A program made the translations under genes and the position numbers. Shown here piece after piece: positions 13,430 through 25,185 of a stretch of 64,000 nt of DNA. Origin of the DNA: Chrysemys picta bellii (taxonomy: Eukaryota; Chordata; Testudines; Emydidae); contig NC_088795.1 of assembly GCF_011386835.1 (NCBI RefSeq), positions 98,268,434 through 98,332,433 of the forward strand, given 5' to 3'. Below the pieces are notes generated by a model. It had not been told where the DNA came from and ran no database searches. It worked only from the letters and a program-made list of their open reading frames with translations. The number at the start of each line of letters is the position of its first letter. Position 1 is the stretch's first letter.

Positions 13430-14080
13430 TAGTCTCACCAGTGTGTTCCAAGCATGCCTGTTCTCAGCTCCCCACCCAGAGAGGCAGGGCTTCTCCAGAT
13501 CCTGATTTTTGGGTGGGGAGAGCAGGGAGATAGGCTCAACCCCTCTTAGATGGACAAAGCACCCCAGATCCCACTTCCATGAGTAGGGTAGGGAGAAGGG
13601 CTCAGACACCCTAGAAAGGCAAGCCCCAAACTTGGCTCAAATGAGGAAGGGCAGGGATGCAGGGTCACACTCCCATAGATGGACCAAAAAACCCTCAGAC
13701 TGTGATGCACACACAAGGGCAGGGCTCCCAGATCACAGCTTAGATGGGCAGGAAGGAAGAGGGGCTCAGACCCCACAAGAAAGGCAAGCTCCTCCAGAAC
13801 CTCGCTCACATGAGGATGGCAGAGGGAGGAGTCATACCACCATAGATGGGCAAGGGGCCCCCAGAGCTTGGCATACATCCAGGGGGCAGGGACCCCCACA
13901 TTGATCCAGCTCACATGGAGGGGTAGAGAGAGGGGATCAGACCCTCTTACACCAATAGGCAAGCACTCTCCAGAACCTGATTCATATGAGGGAGGGTAGG
14001 GGTCATGCCCCTGTGAATGGGCTGAGGATCACCAGATCATGGCACACACATGGGGCTGACAGACATCCCTGCCATTACTT
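13430..14080. repeat. Degenerate minisatellite, ~165-175 bp period
   Basis: The marker AGGCAAGC recurs at 13617, 13782 and 13957 (spacing 165 and 175), with a diverged first unit near 13482. Each unit contains, in order, a 'CCAGAACCTG..TCA.ATGAGG' block, a 'CATAGATGG.C' block and a 'GGGCTCAGAC' block, so the unit itself seems built from about 60-bp subunits. Open frames across it on both strands come from the periodicity. Confidence 0.75.
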
Positions 14081-14109
14081 TCTCCTAGACCCCCATGTCC
14101 CTCTTCCTA

Positions 14110-14395
14110 GGCCAGGTCTACACTACCCCCCTAATTCGAACTAAGGTACGCAACTTCAGCTACGTGAATAACGTAGCTGAAGTTCAAAGTACCTTAGTTC
14201 GAACTTACCTTGGTCCACACTCGGCAGGCAGGCTCCCCCGTCGACTCCGCGGTACTCCTCTCGCCGAGCTGGAGTACCGCAGTCGACGGCGAGCACTTCC
14301 GGGTTCGACTTATCGCGTCCAGACTAGACGCGATAAGTCAAACCCAGAAGTTCGATTGCTCGCCGCCGAACTACCGGGTAAGTGTAGCCAAGGCC
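14110..14395. mobile_element. Harbinger-type MITE with three internal hairpins
   Basis: Ends GGCCAGGTCTACACT and AGTGTAGCCAAGGCC are inverted repeats; flanks CTA/CCA could be a degenerate 3-bp target duplication. Three strong palindromes lie inside: 14135-14203 (TTCGAACTAAGGTAC and its complement), 14240-14288 (CCGCGGTACTCC / GGAGTACCGC) and 14299-14347 (GGGTTCGACTTATCGCGTC with one mismatch). CpG content is high. The overlapping open frame at 14095-14520 is not considered a gene. Confidence 0.85.
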
Positions 14396-17350
14396 CCAGT
14401 GTCCTTCCCCTCCCACAAATCACCCAACCTCTCTGCTCCTATTTCCACCAACTCTTCCAACCCTTGTCACCCACCACTCCCGGTATTAAAAGAGCATGGA
14501 TCTATTTTATGTCTCCATGAATAGTAAAATGGAAGACTGGACTTTTTCCAAGTCACCTGTCTCTAAAGGATGTAACAACCTTAACCCAAACACTAAATAC
14601 CATTAGTCATAAATTCCCATTTTAAGACTCCCAAATCAAGCCAGTTTTCAAAAGCCATTAAAATAAGTCAGATCTGAAAGCATTTCAAATACAAATGCAA
14701 ATGCTGTAGTTCAAAACTAACTAGGTTAAGAGTTGGTGAGGAAGGGGAATGCATTTTGTTTATAACCACTTTAAAAAAAAAAAAAAAACCAAATTCATCT
14801 AGATCCAATCTCCTCACCCCCTCAGTCTACAATGGCAGATTGTAGACCTAGTCCTGTGGATTTCTGAATTCAGTGCACTTGGAAGTAAATATAATCACAG
14901 CCCCATTTCTACTGTAATCTTGAAACCATTCTGCTCATATTTGCTCATGATTGTTGTACTCCTTAATATCAGCATCATATTATACAATACAAGTAGGAGG
15001 TTTTGCTTCTGTTGTCTCTACTGAGAGAGAGAGAGAGAGAGAGAGAGAAAGAAAATGTAAAGCCTGTGGTCATTTAGGTGAGAGACTGTGGCTTGTGGAA
15101 ATGAGACCTTAATTTCCAATAAACTAGGGCAGGGGGAAAAGTTAACCTCCAGCATTCTTGAATGCTAAGGTTTACTGGAGGAACAGGGCTCCTTTCCAGA
15201 CCCCAGCAGGCCCCCCAAGAGGAAAGTCTCAATCCATCAGACTTGTAGGAGTCCACAGGAAGCAAATGCCCCCTTAGCTTTCTGGCAAAGTCCCCTGCCA
15301 CCTACAGTCAACAATGATCCTTTGTACTGAAGTCCTGATGCTGCAAACTCTAGTGTTAAACCAAATTGCGAGACTTGCTCTAAAATCATGAACCCAGCTT
15401 GAAACCCCAGCTCCTGGAATCTTGTTATTAGTTGAGAAACCTCCCCTTCTATTTATTATTGTAAAGCACGTTTCTAGCCCTCATGGTTAGCGAGAAAAAG
15501 CTTCAACCATCACTCAAATGCACCTTAAAGTAAAAAACTCAAATTTAACAAGTTAATTTTTAAGCCAATCACGATTTCTGGGTAGTCTGACACGATTTTG
15601 GGGGGCACTTGAGCTTGGTAAAAACTAAAACCCACTAAGGCCTATAAAAAGGGAATCCCACTCTTGAAAGTTTCTCTACTTCCTCAGGACCAGGGCTCTC
15701 CTTCTAAAGAACACAGGAGGTACACAAAAAGCCAACAGGAAGACAGCTGGACTTCTAACAGTCACAGGAAGGGAAGGAATGTAGCTGGCGGGAGTCAGCA
15801 AAATAAATAAAAACATAAATAAAAATAAAAAGCCTTCCTTCACTTGTTCCTACCCCACATAGTGGGGGGGGGGGGGGGGGAAGGGGTCATGGTGACTGAA
15901 GAACCCCTGTGCCACTCCTGCTATCTCCTGCATGGAGTACCAGGGCATAAAGATTCCATCACCCATTCACCCACAACCCCAGCCTGAGAAAACTTTCCCA
16001 GTCCAACAGCCAGTGCATGCTGCAAACTTTATCAGCCCACCCCATAGGCCACCCCTTAGCTCTTTGAGAGCCTCACAAATCCACCAGACTTAGGAGACAC
16101 TAACTGGTAGCCTACTCAGCCCTGACCCCAACAGGCCAAGGAGGCAGAGAGTGGTCCCAATGAGTCTTCTAGGACTGACAGAAAGGTGCCAGGAAAACAC
16201 CTGGGGCTTTCTGCAAGGTTTCCCTCTTCTGCATATCTCAGAAGGGCCATGTAGAGAGAGGAAAGCCCTCTTTACAAAGCCATGCTCTCTCTAGCCCCTC
16301 CCAATGCAGATCTAGCAAGGCCTGCAGAAGCTGGCCTTTTTCCCCCTTGGGAGCCTCAAAAGATTTGAGGGAAGAAGGAAAGGGGTGAGAGCAGAAAGTT
16401 CAGGAGAAGGTGAGGGAGGAAGGAGATGTAGCATTATGGAGGGCATTTCCCTCCCACCCAGTCTTGCTCCCTTGGCTCCACACAGGAGATGTGGGGATTG
16501 AAGAACCCTCACCTCCTTATCTACTTTCTGCTGCTCCCTGGCCTTGGGAGCTCCCAATGAATCAACAATCCTCTGGAGCCAACAAGCCATAGCAATGTGA
16601 TTGTTCACAATTTTAGCTTGTCAAATATGATTTTAAATTAAGTCAGTCAGGGGAGGCCACCAAAGTAGGTTCTTCTCCCTGTTCCTGCCTTTTAAAAAAC
16701 AAAAAATTAAAAAGGGGCGTGTTACAATGCAGGACTCTCTTCAAAATTGAAATACTTCCCTGCGACCCTCAACCTACCCATGTTGAAATCGACTTGGCTT
16801 TTTGTTGATTCGATTATAAAAAGGATTTTTCCACCTCACGTAGTTTAGTTGCAACCTTAAGTATCTCAAGTGGACATCCATTATACCAAATTATTAGCAA
16901 TTTTTTAAAAGCTATTTAACAATATTATGCAAGTTATTCTGCTGAGACTGGCTGACACGGATTCTAATGCTAGAGGAATGTTCTAATAAAATATTAACAT
17001 GAGCACAAGACTATTTTAGAAGGACTCAACATTTTTGAGTTGTCATCTGTTAAACTTGCACTTCATACCAAGTGCCTTTTCTGTAATGGTGATAAAAGTA
17101 ATTTCAATTCCATGTTGGCCAACCAGGGTACATAATGACTTCAGTGAGATTAAGGTCTCAAAACCAAGGCAACCGATGATATCTAAGGTAAAGAAAATGT
17201 GAAGCTTTCCAAACCAAAAATAGCACAAGTTATCTATGAAAAATAGTTAATTTGGCAGCAACATGTTTCGTATTGCCTTAAGAAGTTTTTCCAGAAGAGG
17301 AAAGGACAACATGACCTGTTAAAAAAGGCCATAGTTGAGCAAAGCCATAA
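14396..17350. other. No gene; simple-sequence tracts
   Basis: Contains an A-tract (14771-14788), a (GA)13 microsatellite (15023-15048) and a G-run (about 15863-15880). Nothing else identifiable. Confidence 0.5.
15023..15048 (+). repeat. (GA)n microsatellite
   Basis: About 13 uninterrupted GA units. Confidence 0.95.
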
Positions 17351-17354
17351 GAAT

Positions 17355-17420
17355 AAGGAGTTCTGTGCTTATACAGCGCCTAGCACAACGGGGTCCTGAT
17401 TCACAGCTTCCAAAATACTC
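17355..17420. repeat. Short fragment of a dispersed repeat
   Basis: TACAGCGCCTAGCACAACGG followed by GGTCCTGATTC matches the words at 39605-39640 (TACAGCACCTTGCACAATGG, GGTCCTGGTCC), so the two are copies of one dispersed repeat. Confidence 0.55.
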
Positions 17421-19263
17421 CTGTAGTGTCAAAGAGAATGTTAAGTGACTTTCAATGCTCCCCTTCAAGGGCATACAAACTGCAGCTACATAAAAGAAGA
17501 GTGCTAGAGTCTTAAGGATAGAATTGTGCAGGGACCGGTCACTAAGGATTTTGATCTCCATTACAGAAGCCACACAGCAGAATAGTACTGCAAGACACCA
17601 GACTTCTTCACAGGAAGGACCTTTTGAATTTTTTTTTTTTTTTAAAGAAAAAGCTACACATTATTGGAACTATTGTCCTTAAATACCCTACTGCAATCTG
17701 AACAATATCTTGGTCCACAGAAAACCTTTTCTCATCAACTGAATATGTCTGTTCATAGTTAATCCCTAGGACATATTGAGGGCTTTTCTCTCTAAGATCC
17801 TGGCTAAACATAGGGGGGAATAATATTTATTAATTTTGATATAGTATTGTTACAATTTTTTTCATCTGGAATAATTAGAGAGCCCAAATCCAGAAGTGTC
17901 CATCTACGGGTAACTGGATAAGACCAGTTTCCACGTTGGCAGGTTTTTCCATAGAGATACATAGGTTTTATTGCCTAGTTTTTATCCGACAGAAGAGTCA
18001 TCTAGTGTTAGAAGACTGAAAATAACACCGCTCTCCCCATCAGCTTTTTCTTTCTCCCTATTTAGTCAACACCTCACCTTATTTCCTGAGGAACAATCAA
18101 ATCACTTACTTATTCCTCAAAAATATTACACAAGTAACATCAGCAGACTTATTGGAATAGGGTTAACTGGTTTTGTTATTAAGCTGGTCCTCTCTACTGA
18201 CTGGATAGCAGCAGAACAATATTGCAGGGTCCAGCATTAAGTCCCTTGATGATGAAGCAAAGAATTTAAAAATAAGTTCTGCGAGAACATTTCCCTCCCC
18301 TCCTTCAAATTAATACAATTGTAAGACATTGCACAGTTTAGTCCTGCACTGACATTTGCTCTTTAACATTATCAAGTACATTGTTGTTCTGACCATTCCC
18401 ACCCAGCCTCAAGCCAAGGGCCACTTGTGACGTGGCTTAGTAGTGTGATCTCACGATAAGGGAATTGGGCCCATATATAAAGGAGAGGAAGTTGTTTGCT
18501 AAGCAACTGGGAAAGGAAAACACTCCAGAAGGTGACAGCCTGAAGAAAGAGGGTTATTTTAGCCAGACTGAATAGTTTGATGTATTCTATCCACCTTGTC
18601 CGTGGTAACCAACTCTGCCTGGAGCAGATAGAGTGAAATTCTGCCCTCATTTAAATCAACACAAGTCTGGAGTAACCCTCGTGAAGTCAGTGGCCTCCTT
18701 CTGGACATATGCCCATTTAAGAACAGAAACGAGCCACGGACCTCAGTCTCGTCCAAAGAGTCATTCTCAGGCTATGTTATGGATCCACTGTATGACCAGC
18801 ATCCTCCTGACAACGACAAAGGGCCTGATCCAGAGCCCATTGAAGTCAGCGAGAGTCTTTCCATTGTCTTCAATGGGCTTTGAATTGGACCCTAAATGCA
18901 TAAATCTTATATCATATCCAGTCTCTATCAGCCAGTAAGTCTATCCCCAGCAGATTTTACTAACGAATTCATATTAAATTTCTTCTGATATCAGGGAAAG
19001 AAAGCTTCAGTTACAACTACTGCTAGATAAGCATAAGTTAGGTAAGCCACTGCTCCATTCAAAGCCATAGGTTAATTCACCAGCTAACCAATTTTCATTC
19101 AACAGCTGGATAATAATGTAATTATTTAGGGTAGGATACTATACAAACCTCTGCATGTGAATAACTTTACTCACATGCTTCCAAGGATAGCTGTATTAGC
19201 TTCACAAGAACTACATGCATCAAGAAAGCTTTGCAAGCTCTGCCCCCTACTTAGCAAAAAAAA

Positions 19264-19298
<35 letters not shown>

Positions 19299-19315
19299 GG
19301 AGGGGAGAATTAGTT
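17421..19315. other. No gene; short palindromic repeat and A-tract
   Basis: A 72-bp inverted-repeat unit lies at 18821-18892 (GGGCCTGATCCAGAGCCCAT against GGGCTTTGAATTGGACCC). An A-tract followed by GAAAA repeats spans 19256-19296. A T/A tract lies near 17629-17650. No coding feature. Confidence 0.5.
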
Positions 19316-19319
19316 ATAT

Positions 19320-19485
19320 TGTATTAGTGCCTAAAGGACCCAAACTGCACTGGGGCACTCTGCGCTAGGAGCTGTACTAATACACAGGTAGATAAAGTTC
19401 CTGCCATAATGCTCTCACACAAACCACTGCAAGTGAAAGAGGAGTTTAAACAAACAGCGAAAGGAAGAAAAGGATAATAGAAATA
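19320..19485. repeat. Dispersed repeat fragment
   Basis: CACTCTGCGCTAGGAGCTGTACTAATACACAG-like words split across 19355-19390 and AAGTTCCTGCCATAATGCTC resemble the repeat at 11945-12385 (TGCTGTACGAAAATCACAG, TGTTCCTGCCCCAAAGAGCT). Confidence 0.45.
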
Positions 19486-19884
19486 AGGACAGTCTAGCAA
19501 TGTGCTCAACTCAATGGGTCCAAATCATCTGATGAGTGTTTATATATCAACAACCATAAACTACCTCAAGTGCCCATCAAATAAGGTTAGAGCACTCTCT
19601 CAAAGCACATATAACAAGTGGGTTTTGAACGTGATGAGTGTGTTTAAGCTAATTGTTTATATTAAACCTGAATGCCTTTCACTGTACTTTAGATCACTAG
19701 CTACTCGAATAGGTTTTCCAGTTGAGATTCCTTAACTCAGTAGTCAAGATTGTGTCAATGAATTCCTCCCCTCATCTCTTAAAATTTGGTTTTTGCAGTG
19801 GAGACCTTAGCCTCAGAGCACCAGCCATATATTGGGAGCCAGAGGTATTCCCCCATAAAGAGGTTTCGCTTTCAGACATACTGG

Positions 19885-21218
19885 GCAAATGCTGCACCAA
19901 AAAGTTAAAAATTCTGTGCACAATATTTTAAAAATTCTGCATATTTTATTTGCCAAAAACAACAATATATTCACACCAGTTTCAATTATTTTGGTAATTT
20001 ATTTCAAAATACCTGTCAGCAAATATGTCTGTAACAATACAGACAACAAAAAAGATTCAGGAATATTTATTTATTTTTGAGAAATAGATTCCCTACTAGG
20101 CATATTATTACTGAACTTTGAGTAATAATTCATCTACACTACAATACAGAAACATATTTCCCACACCCCTGAGAAGCAGTGCAAAGGCTTGGGGGAGTCA
20201 GGGGTAACAGAGGAGCTGAGGGATAGGGAAGTAATTGTGGGGAGGGAGCCTGGGTAGGTGGGAGAAGTATGGAACAGTTGGGATTTTTATAGGTGGGGGG
20301 AGGGACTGTTAGGGAGCCTTCCCCATGCAGACCCTGGCTGACCCCTAGCCTCTCCCATTCAGTCACCCCTCTTCCCACCATCCCCATGTGTCCCTATACC
20401 CCTTCCCCAATTCCCATGTGGCCCTGTGCCCCACTCAGCCCTCCCGCTCACCCATCCCCTTGTGTCCTTGCACCCCCATTCATCCATCCCCGCCCCAATG
20501 TGTCCTTGCACCCCACTCCCATTCAGCCCCCACCCCAGTCTGTCCCTACCACTTGCCCTTCTGAACTCTAGTCTGGGACCCCCCACCCCAGCAGCCCCAC
20601 ATGTCCCACTCTGTCTGTCCCACCATATCCCATACCTCCTGACCTGGTCCTGTGGGCAAGGCACTGTGAGGAAGGCAGCCTCTTCTTTTCCCTATCCGCA
20701 GCTGGGGCTGCTTGCTGTTCTGGCTCCACAGTGGCCACTGGTGGGCAAAATTCATAACTGCTGCAGCACTTCTCGGCAAAAGTTATTTTCTGCTGAGAAA
20801 AAAAAAGTCTGCGCAGCACATGAATTTTGCGCATGCACAGTGGGGCCAGTAGTGTACCTAGGAGGGGAGCGGGGCAACGGCCACTCTTCCACTGAGCGTA
20901 AGTGGCGCCTTTTTAATTTTTACTCACCCGGCCATGCTCCGGGTCTTCAGCAGCACTTCAGCAGTGGGCCCTTCACTAGCTCCGGGTTTCTTCGGTGGCA
21001 CTGAAGGACCTGCCACCAAAATGCCGCCGAAGACCCACAGAGCGAGTGAAGGTCCCGCTGCCGAGGTGCCACCGAAGACCCGGAGCACTGCCCTGTCAGT
21101 AAAAGCGCCGCTGGTGAGTAAAAGTGCCGCAGCAGGTGGCGCCTTTTTTTGTAATCGCTCCCCCTGTTCCCTCCACCTGGCTACGCCACTGAGGGGCGCA
21201 GAATTCCCCCAGGAGTAA
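19885..21218. repeat. Long non-autonomous repeat ending GCGCAGAATTCCCCCAGGAG, split by a nested hAT
   Basis: The left part (19885-19945) reads TGCTGCACCAAAAAG, AAATTCTGTGCACAATATTT. The right terminus at 21195-21218 reads GCGCAGAATTCCCCCAGGAG. These resemble the two ends of a repeat with inverted CTCCTGGGGGAATTCTGCGC termini; the left end here has decayed. The middle is C/T-rich (20340-20640). The nested hAT at 20847-21191 sits just inside the right end. Open frames here (including 20426-21004) are not considered genes. Confidence 0.5.
20847..21191. mobile_element. Nested non-autonomous hAT-type element (345 bp)
   Basis: Left end CAGTAGTGTACCTAGGAGGG and right end CACCTGGCTACGCCACTG are imperfect inverted repeats of the hAT-like CAGTGGCGTAGC type. 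Flanking octamers AGTGGGGC and AGGGGCGC match at about 5 of 8 positions, a possible degraded 8-bp duplication. The interior contains repeated CGAAGACCC and GCCGCTG words. Confidence 0.65.
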
Positions 21219-21433
21219 GTTCATAGGATTTTCTTGCATGCTTTTTCATTCCATGCCCTTTTAAGGATTCAAAGATGGATTTTCATCTTAATCCCAGAAT
21301 AAGATGAACTACATCACCAGATAAGTGTTTTTGATTCGCCCCCTGCTCCACTCCCCTGCCTCCCATCCCTTCAAAAACTGTTATTTCCACTATGAACTTA
21401 AAACTTATGCCACCTCAAGGCAGAAGTCACAAG

Positions 21434-22095
21434 CTAGGTCTACACCAGTGGTTCTCAACTAGGGGTATGCATATGTCTTCTGGGGGTACATCAACTCATC
21501 TAGATATTTCCCTAGTTTTACAACAGGCTACATAAAAAGCACTAGTGAAGTCAGTAGAAAACTGAAATTTCATAAAATGACTTGTTTATACTGCTCTATG
21601 TACTATACACTGAAATGTAAGTACAATATTTATATTCCAATTGATTTTATAATGATATGGTAAAAATGAGAAAGTAAGCAATTTTTCAGCAATAGTGTGC
21701 TGTGACACTATTGTCTTTTTATGTCTGATTTTGTAAGCAAATAGTTTTTAAGTGAAGTGAAACTTGGGGTGCACAAGACAAATCAGACTCCTGAAAGGCT
21801 GGAGTCTGTAAAGGTTGAGAGCCACTGATGTACACTACAGCCTATGTTGGCAAAATGTATGTTGCTTGGGGTGTGAATATTCCATCCATCTGAGCAACAT
21901 AGTAATATCGACATAAGAACTCATGTGCACAGCTTCTCCCATTAACAGCTTCTGCTGTTTGCAGAGGTGGTTTTTTTTAATGACAGTGGGAAAGCTCTCC
22001 CCTGTTGGCATAAAGCATCTTCACCAGACACGCTGCAGTTGTATCGGTGCAACTGAGCTGCTACAGTGCTGTACATAGAGACGTGGCCTTATAAA
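21434..22095. mobile_element. Harbinger-type MITE interrupted by a hAT
   Basis: CTAGGTCTACAC (21434-21445) continues as TACACTACAGCCTATGTTGG at 21831, after a 382-bp insertion. The far end, GTGCTGTACATAGAGACGTGGCCTTA-like (split near 22068-22093), is the inverted counterpart of GG.CTACAC. Without the insertion it would be about 270 bp. Confidence 0.6.
21446..21827. mobile_element. hAT-type MITE (382 bp) with target-site duplication
   Basis: Ends CAGTGGTTCTCAAC and GTTGAGAGCCACTG are inverted repeats (one mismatch) of the classic hAT/Charlie-like type. Flanking octamers GTCTACAC (21438-21445) and ATGTACAC (21828-21835) agree at 6 of 8 positions, as expected for an aged 8-bp duplication. Confidence 0.88.
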
Positions 22096-23095
22096 GCCAG
22101 CTGGTTTGCCCAGTAACCCGACCCAATCCAACAAGCCAATAGTCTGGGAAATTTCTCCCTAACAAAAGTCATCTCTAGAGGGAACACATGATTATTTTTT
22201 TCAAATGGGGGGGGATCTTTATTAAGAGATATTTTTAGCCTATGAAGTATGCACACCTCTAGGGACAGCAAATTCAAACAACAAGTGCGGAGGAGAGAGA
22301 AAACAGGACTTGTTTATTATTACCAAGTAGCCATAAAGGAAGCATTCTTATCAGCTGGCAAATTTTCTAAGTAGTACAAGTCTATGGGAAGCAATCCGTA
22401 GTTGAACGAAGTCCCACCAGTGAATATACAGCATAATGAGGGAAGCCTAAGAGGTACAATTATGAGATAACAATACCCCAGGAGTTACTCCAGCACTAAG
22501 TGCAACTTTACTGCTGTACTATCCTCGTATCAATTGTTGTGGTGTGAATAACTGCTTTTACAGATGTTCTTTCAAATCATCAGTTACTCTAATTTGAGAA
22601 AAATCAGCATATCAGAGAGCACTGACATTTCAAAATTACAAGCCACTAGACTAAATTAGATTTGTTGTTTTGCTGTAGTAACCCATTATACTGTGCAAGG
22701 CCGATCTATTCTTTCAGTGAAATTGAGATGCACTAATTGAAATGGGATACTAAACCTTTAATAATGCAGACTGCACCAAAAGAAATGCCCTCCATACAGA
22801 TACATCACTTATTTTAAGTCTTCTCAGTGCTACCAATACAGTCCATTTTGTTATTAATGAGGTGCTTAAATCTAAACAGTGTATGCCAAGCAAAACTAAA
22901 ATACTGGGTTACTATTTCACAAAAGAGGAGTAGTGTTTATATTTATATGAAACTAAACACATGGTGTAAGGTGGAATTATGGTTTCCTAAAATATTAAGC
23001 AGATTTATGATCTAATCAGAAAAAAAGTCAATAGAATTTCAATATACCGTACCATCTTCTGTACTATATAAGTCACATCAAATCTACCTCCCCTT
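22096..23095. other. No recognisable feature
   Basis: AT-rich intronic DNA; no coding or repeat assignment. Confidence 0.45.
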
Positions 23096-23099
23096 GAAA

Positions 23100-24210
23100 A
23101 ACTTCCATACAGCAAGTCAAACTATGGAATTCATAGCCAGAAGAGATCACAGAGACTAAAAACTAGCAAGATTCAAACGGGCTTTAAACAAAGAAGGATG
23201 GTCCAGTAGTTAGGGCACTAGCCAGAGACCCAGGAAAACTGGGTTCAAGTCCCTACTCCACCACATCTTATATGGCCTTGGACAGGTCACTTACTGCCTC
23301 GGTACCTCAGTTCCTCATCTGACAAATAGTACTTCCTTACTTCACAAGGGTGTTGTGGGGAGAAATACATTAAGAATTGTTAGGTGCGCAGGTACTAGTG
23401 ATGAGGCCAATAAAAGCAGTTGAGATAAATAGTTGCACCTAACAGCTAGAAGACCGCATGTTAAAAAGGGGCTACTTGCATCCCTCCACAAGCACCCCAT
23501 GACCTTCTTCCCCATATCATGGGCTCTGTATGCACCCCCACCCCCATTATTATTTTTCTTTTCTTTCTGTCTAGGATGATTCATTCAGGGTGTCACAATT
23601 TTAAAATGTAGTCGGAGGATGGGCAGAGCTGAGGGATTTGGGGACAGGGAAAGGAGGAGTGGATGATGCTGGACAGTGTTAAAGCTGCTATCAACTGGTT
23701 CTTTGAGCTGTAGATAATTGGAGATCGGGCTGACACTGCTGGATCTGCTAACTAGATGCCAGGGGCTTGTGTGTCCTCCATTGCCCCCTTCTGGTTTTCT
23801 TATTTTCACCATAAAAATATAGTATTTGTCCCATTGATGCCTAGAACATTCCCTGAAATTTTAGAACTGATTGGGTGTGGCATTCAAAAGTTATTGTGTT
23901 ACAAACAAACAGGCACCATCAAGCTGAGTGTAGGGACTTGCTTTGCACCAAACTGTCCAATTAGAACAGTCAAAGCTGACAACAGTTTTGGAAGAGATAT
24001 TAGACTTCCTTCTTCCAGGCTTAAACCAATCTGTTACGGATTAAGAAGAGACCTGATGTAGAGGGCAGATTAACCCATATCTGCCAAATATGTGGTTTCT
24101 TCGACCTTCCACTGAATCATTAGGAAGACAGTTTGCCACTGTCAGAGACAGGATACTGGACTCAAGGGGCCACTGGTGTAATCAAATATGGTAATTTTTA
24201 TGTTCCTGAA
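23100..24210 (+). mobile_element. Old CR1-type LINE 3' end split by insertions
   Basis: TATGGAATTCATAGCCAGAA and AGATCACAGAGACTAAAAAC (23123-23165) is the RT C-terminal / 3' UTR boundary of an old CR1-like family. The same family's terminal words return at 24125-24208 (GACAGGATACTGGACTCAAG, then GTAATTTTTATGTTCCT). Between them lie a SINE (23198-23405) and unassigned sequence. Confidence 0.5.
23198..23405 (+). repeat. CORE/MIR-type SINE
   Basis: A tRNA-like head has an A-box-like GGTCCAGTAGTTAGGGC and a B-box-like GGTTCAAGTCC (23242-23252). A core follows with CCTTGGACAGGTCACTTACT, CTCAGTTCCTCATCTG and GGGTGTTGTGGGGAG, the typical MIR word order. Decayed. Confidence 0.75.
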
Positions 24211-25055
24211 ATATTTCCTGTTGAAAGGAACAGGGGTTATTTTAGCAGTGTCACGTTCACATTAAGATATAAAAGTCATAATAATGCACTTTATATTTGT
24301 CAACAGCAATGAGATTGCACAGCTCACAATGCCAAATTCTCCATACCACCTGGTTAAGAAGAGAGAAAGAACATACAGACAATGCTGTATAGAAGGTGAT
24401 ATATACACATGGATGCAATATAGAAACCTAGATAGATACATCCCCATGCCATGGGAATGGAAACAAAAGAGACTTTCAGAAAGGAAGAAATTGCCCTCCT
24501 TGTTCAGAATGCTGGTCAGTCCATCTAGTCCAGAACAGAATGCATAGAGGAAGATAAAAGAATCCCTATCCTGGTGAACTGTGGAATAAACTGCTCCTGG
24601 GAAAGTTTCTTCCAAACTTCAAGCAGTTTTTGGTTTACTCTCTGAAGCCACAGGATTTAAACTCCATATATCATCATATAATGGAACTACAGATGTCTCA
24701 CTACACATATGTCTAATCCTTTTGAATCCCACTCAACTCTTAGTTTCAATCATAACCCAGTGGAACTCATAGTCATAAAGTAATTATGTATTGTATGAAA
24801 AAAAAAGAGTACTATTTTCTCTCAGCTTTACAATGCAATTCAAAGGCAATACTTTTATGTTTTCTGGTCTCTGCATAGTAAGAAGGGGTAAATAGAAGCA
24901 CTTTCCTTACCTTCTCCATACTAGTCAATATTTTATATACCTGTCATGTTCCCTTTAATTTATTTGACTTTTCTTTAAAGATACCAGTCCCTATCTTTTC
25001 ATCTTCCCCTAAATACAGAAGCCTTTCCATGTTCTCATCATTTTCATTTCCTGTT
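24211..25055. other. Decayed LINE fragments, mostly unassigned
   Basis: 24895-25045 (reverse orientation words such as TTTTATATACCTGTCATGTT and CAGAAGCCTTTCCATG) looks like a minus-strand CR1-type 3' region. 24500-24620 may be another fragment. Nothing else is supported. Confidence 0.35.
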
Positions 25056-25059
25056 TCTG

Positions 25060-25185
25060 GTAGGATGACCAGACAGCAAATGTGAAAAATCGGGACAGGG
25101 AGTAGGAGGTAATAGAAGCCTATATAAGAAAAAGGCCCAAAAATCAGGACTGTCCCTATAAAATCGGGACATCTGGTCACCCTAG
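25060..25185. repeat. Short palindromic MITE, copy 2
   Basis: Ends TAGGATGACCAGACAGC and ATCTGGTCACCCTA are inverted repeats. The interior (ATCGGGACAGGGAG ... GACTGTCCCTATAAAAT) matches copy 1 at 9454-9577 in reverse complement. Confidence 0.8.

Noticed and set aside
13546..13962. Long open frames on both strands at 13.5-13.9 kb
   Set aside because: They follow the minisatellite periodicity and show no recognisable domain.
14095..14520. 141-codon open frame on the plus strand
   Set aside because: It lies across the three-hairpin MITE; the residues reflect palindromic DNA, not a protein.
17036..17230. Searched the intron for LIMCH1 exon 2 (CH-domain start) among minus-strand frames
   Set aside because: No frame resembled the start of a calponin-homology domain next to a splice acceptor.
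20426..21004. 192-codon open frame
   Set aside because: It runs through a C/T-rich repeat and the nested hAT; proline/histidine/serine-rich, with no domain.
23199..23252. Possible tRNA gene from A- and B-box-like sequences
   Set aside because: No cloverleaf or anticodon arm; it is the head of a CORE/MIR-type SINE.
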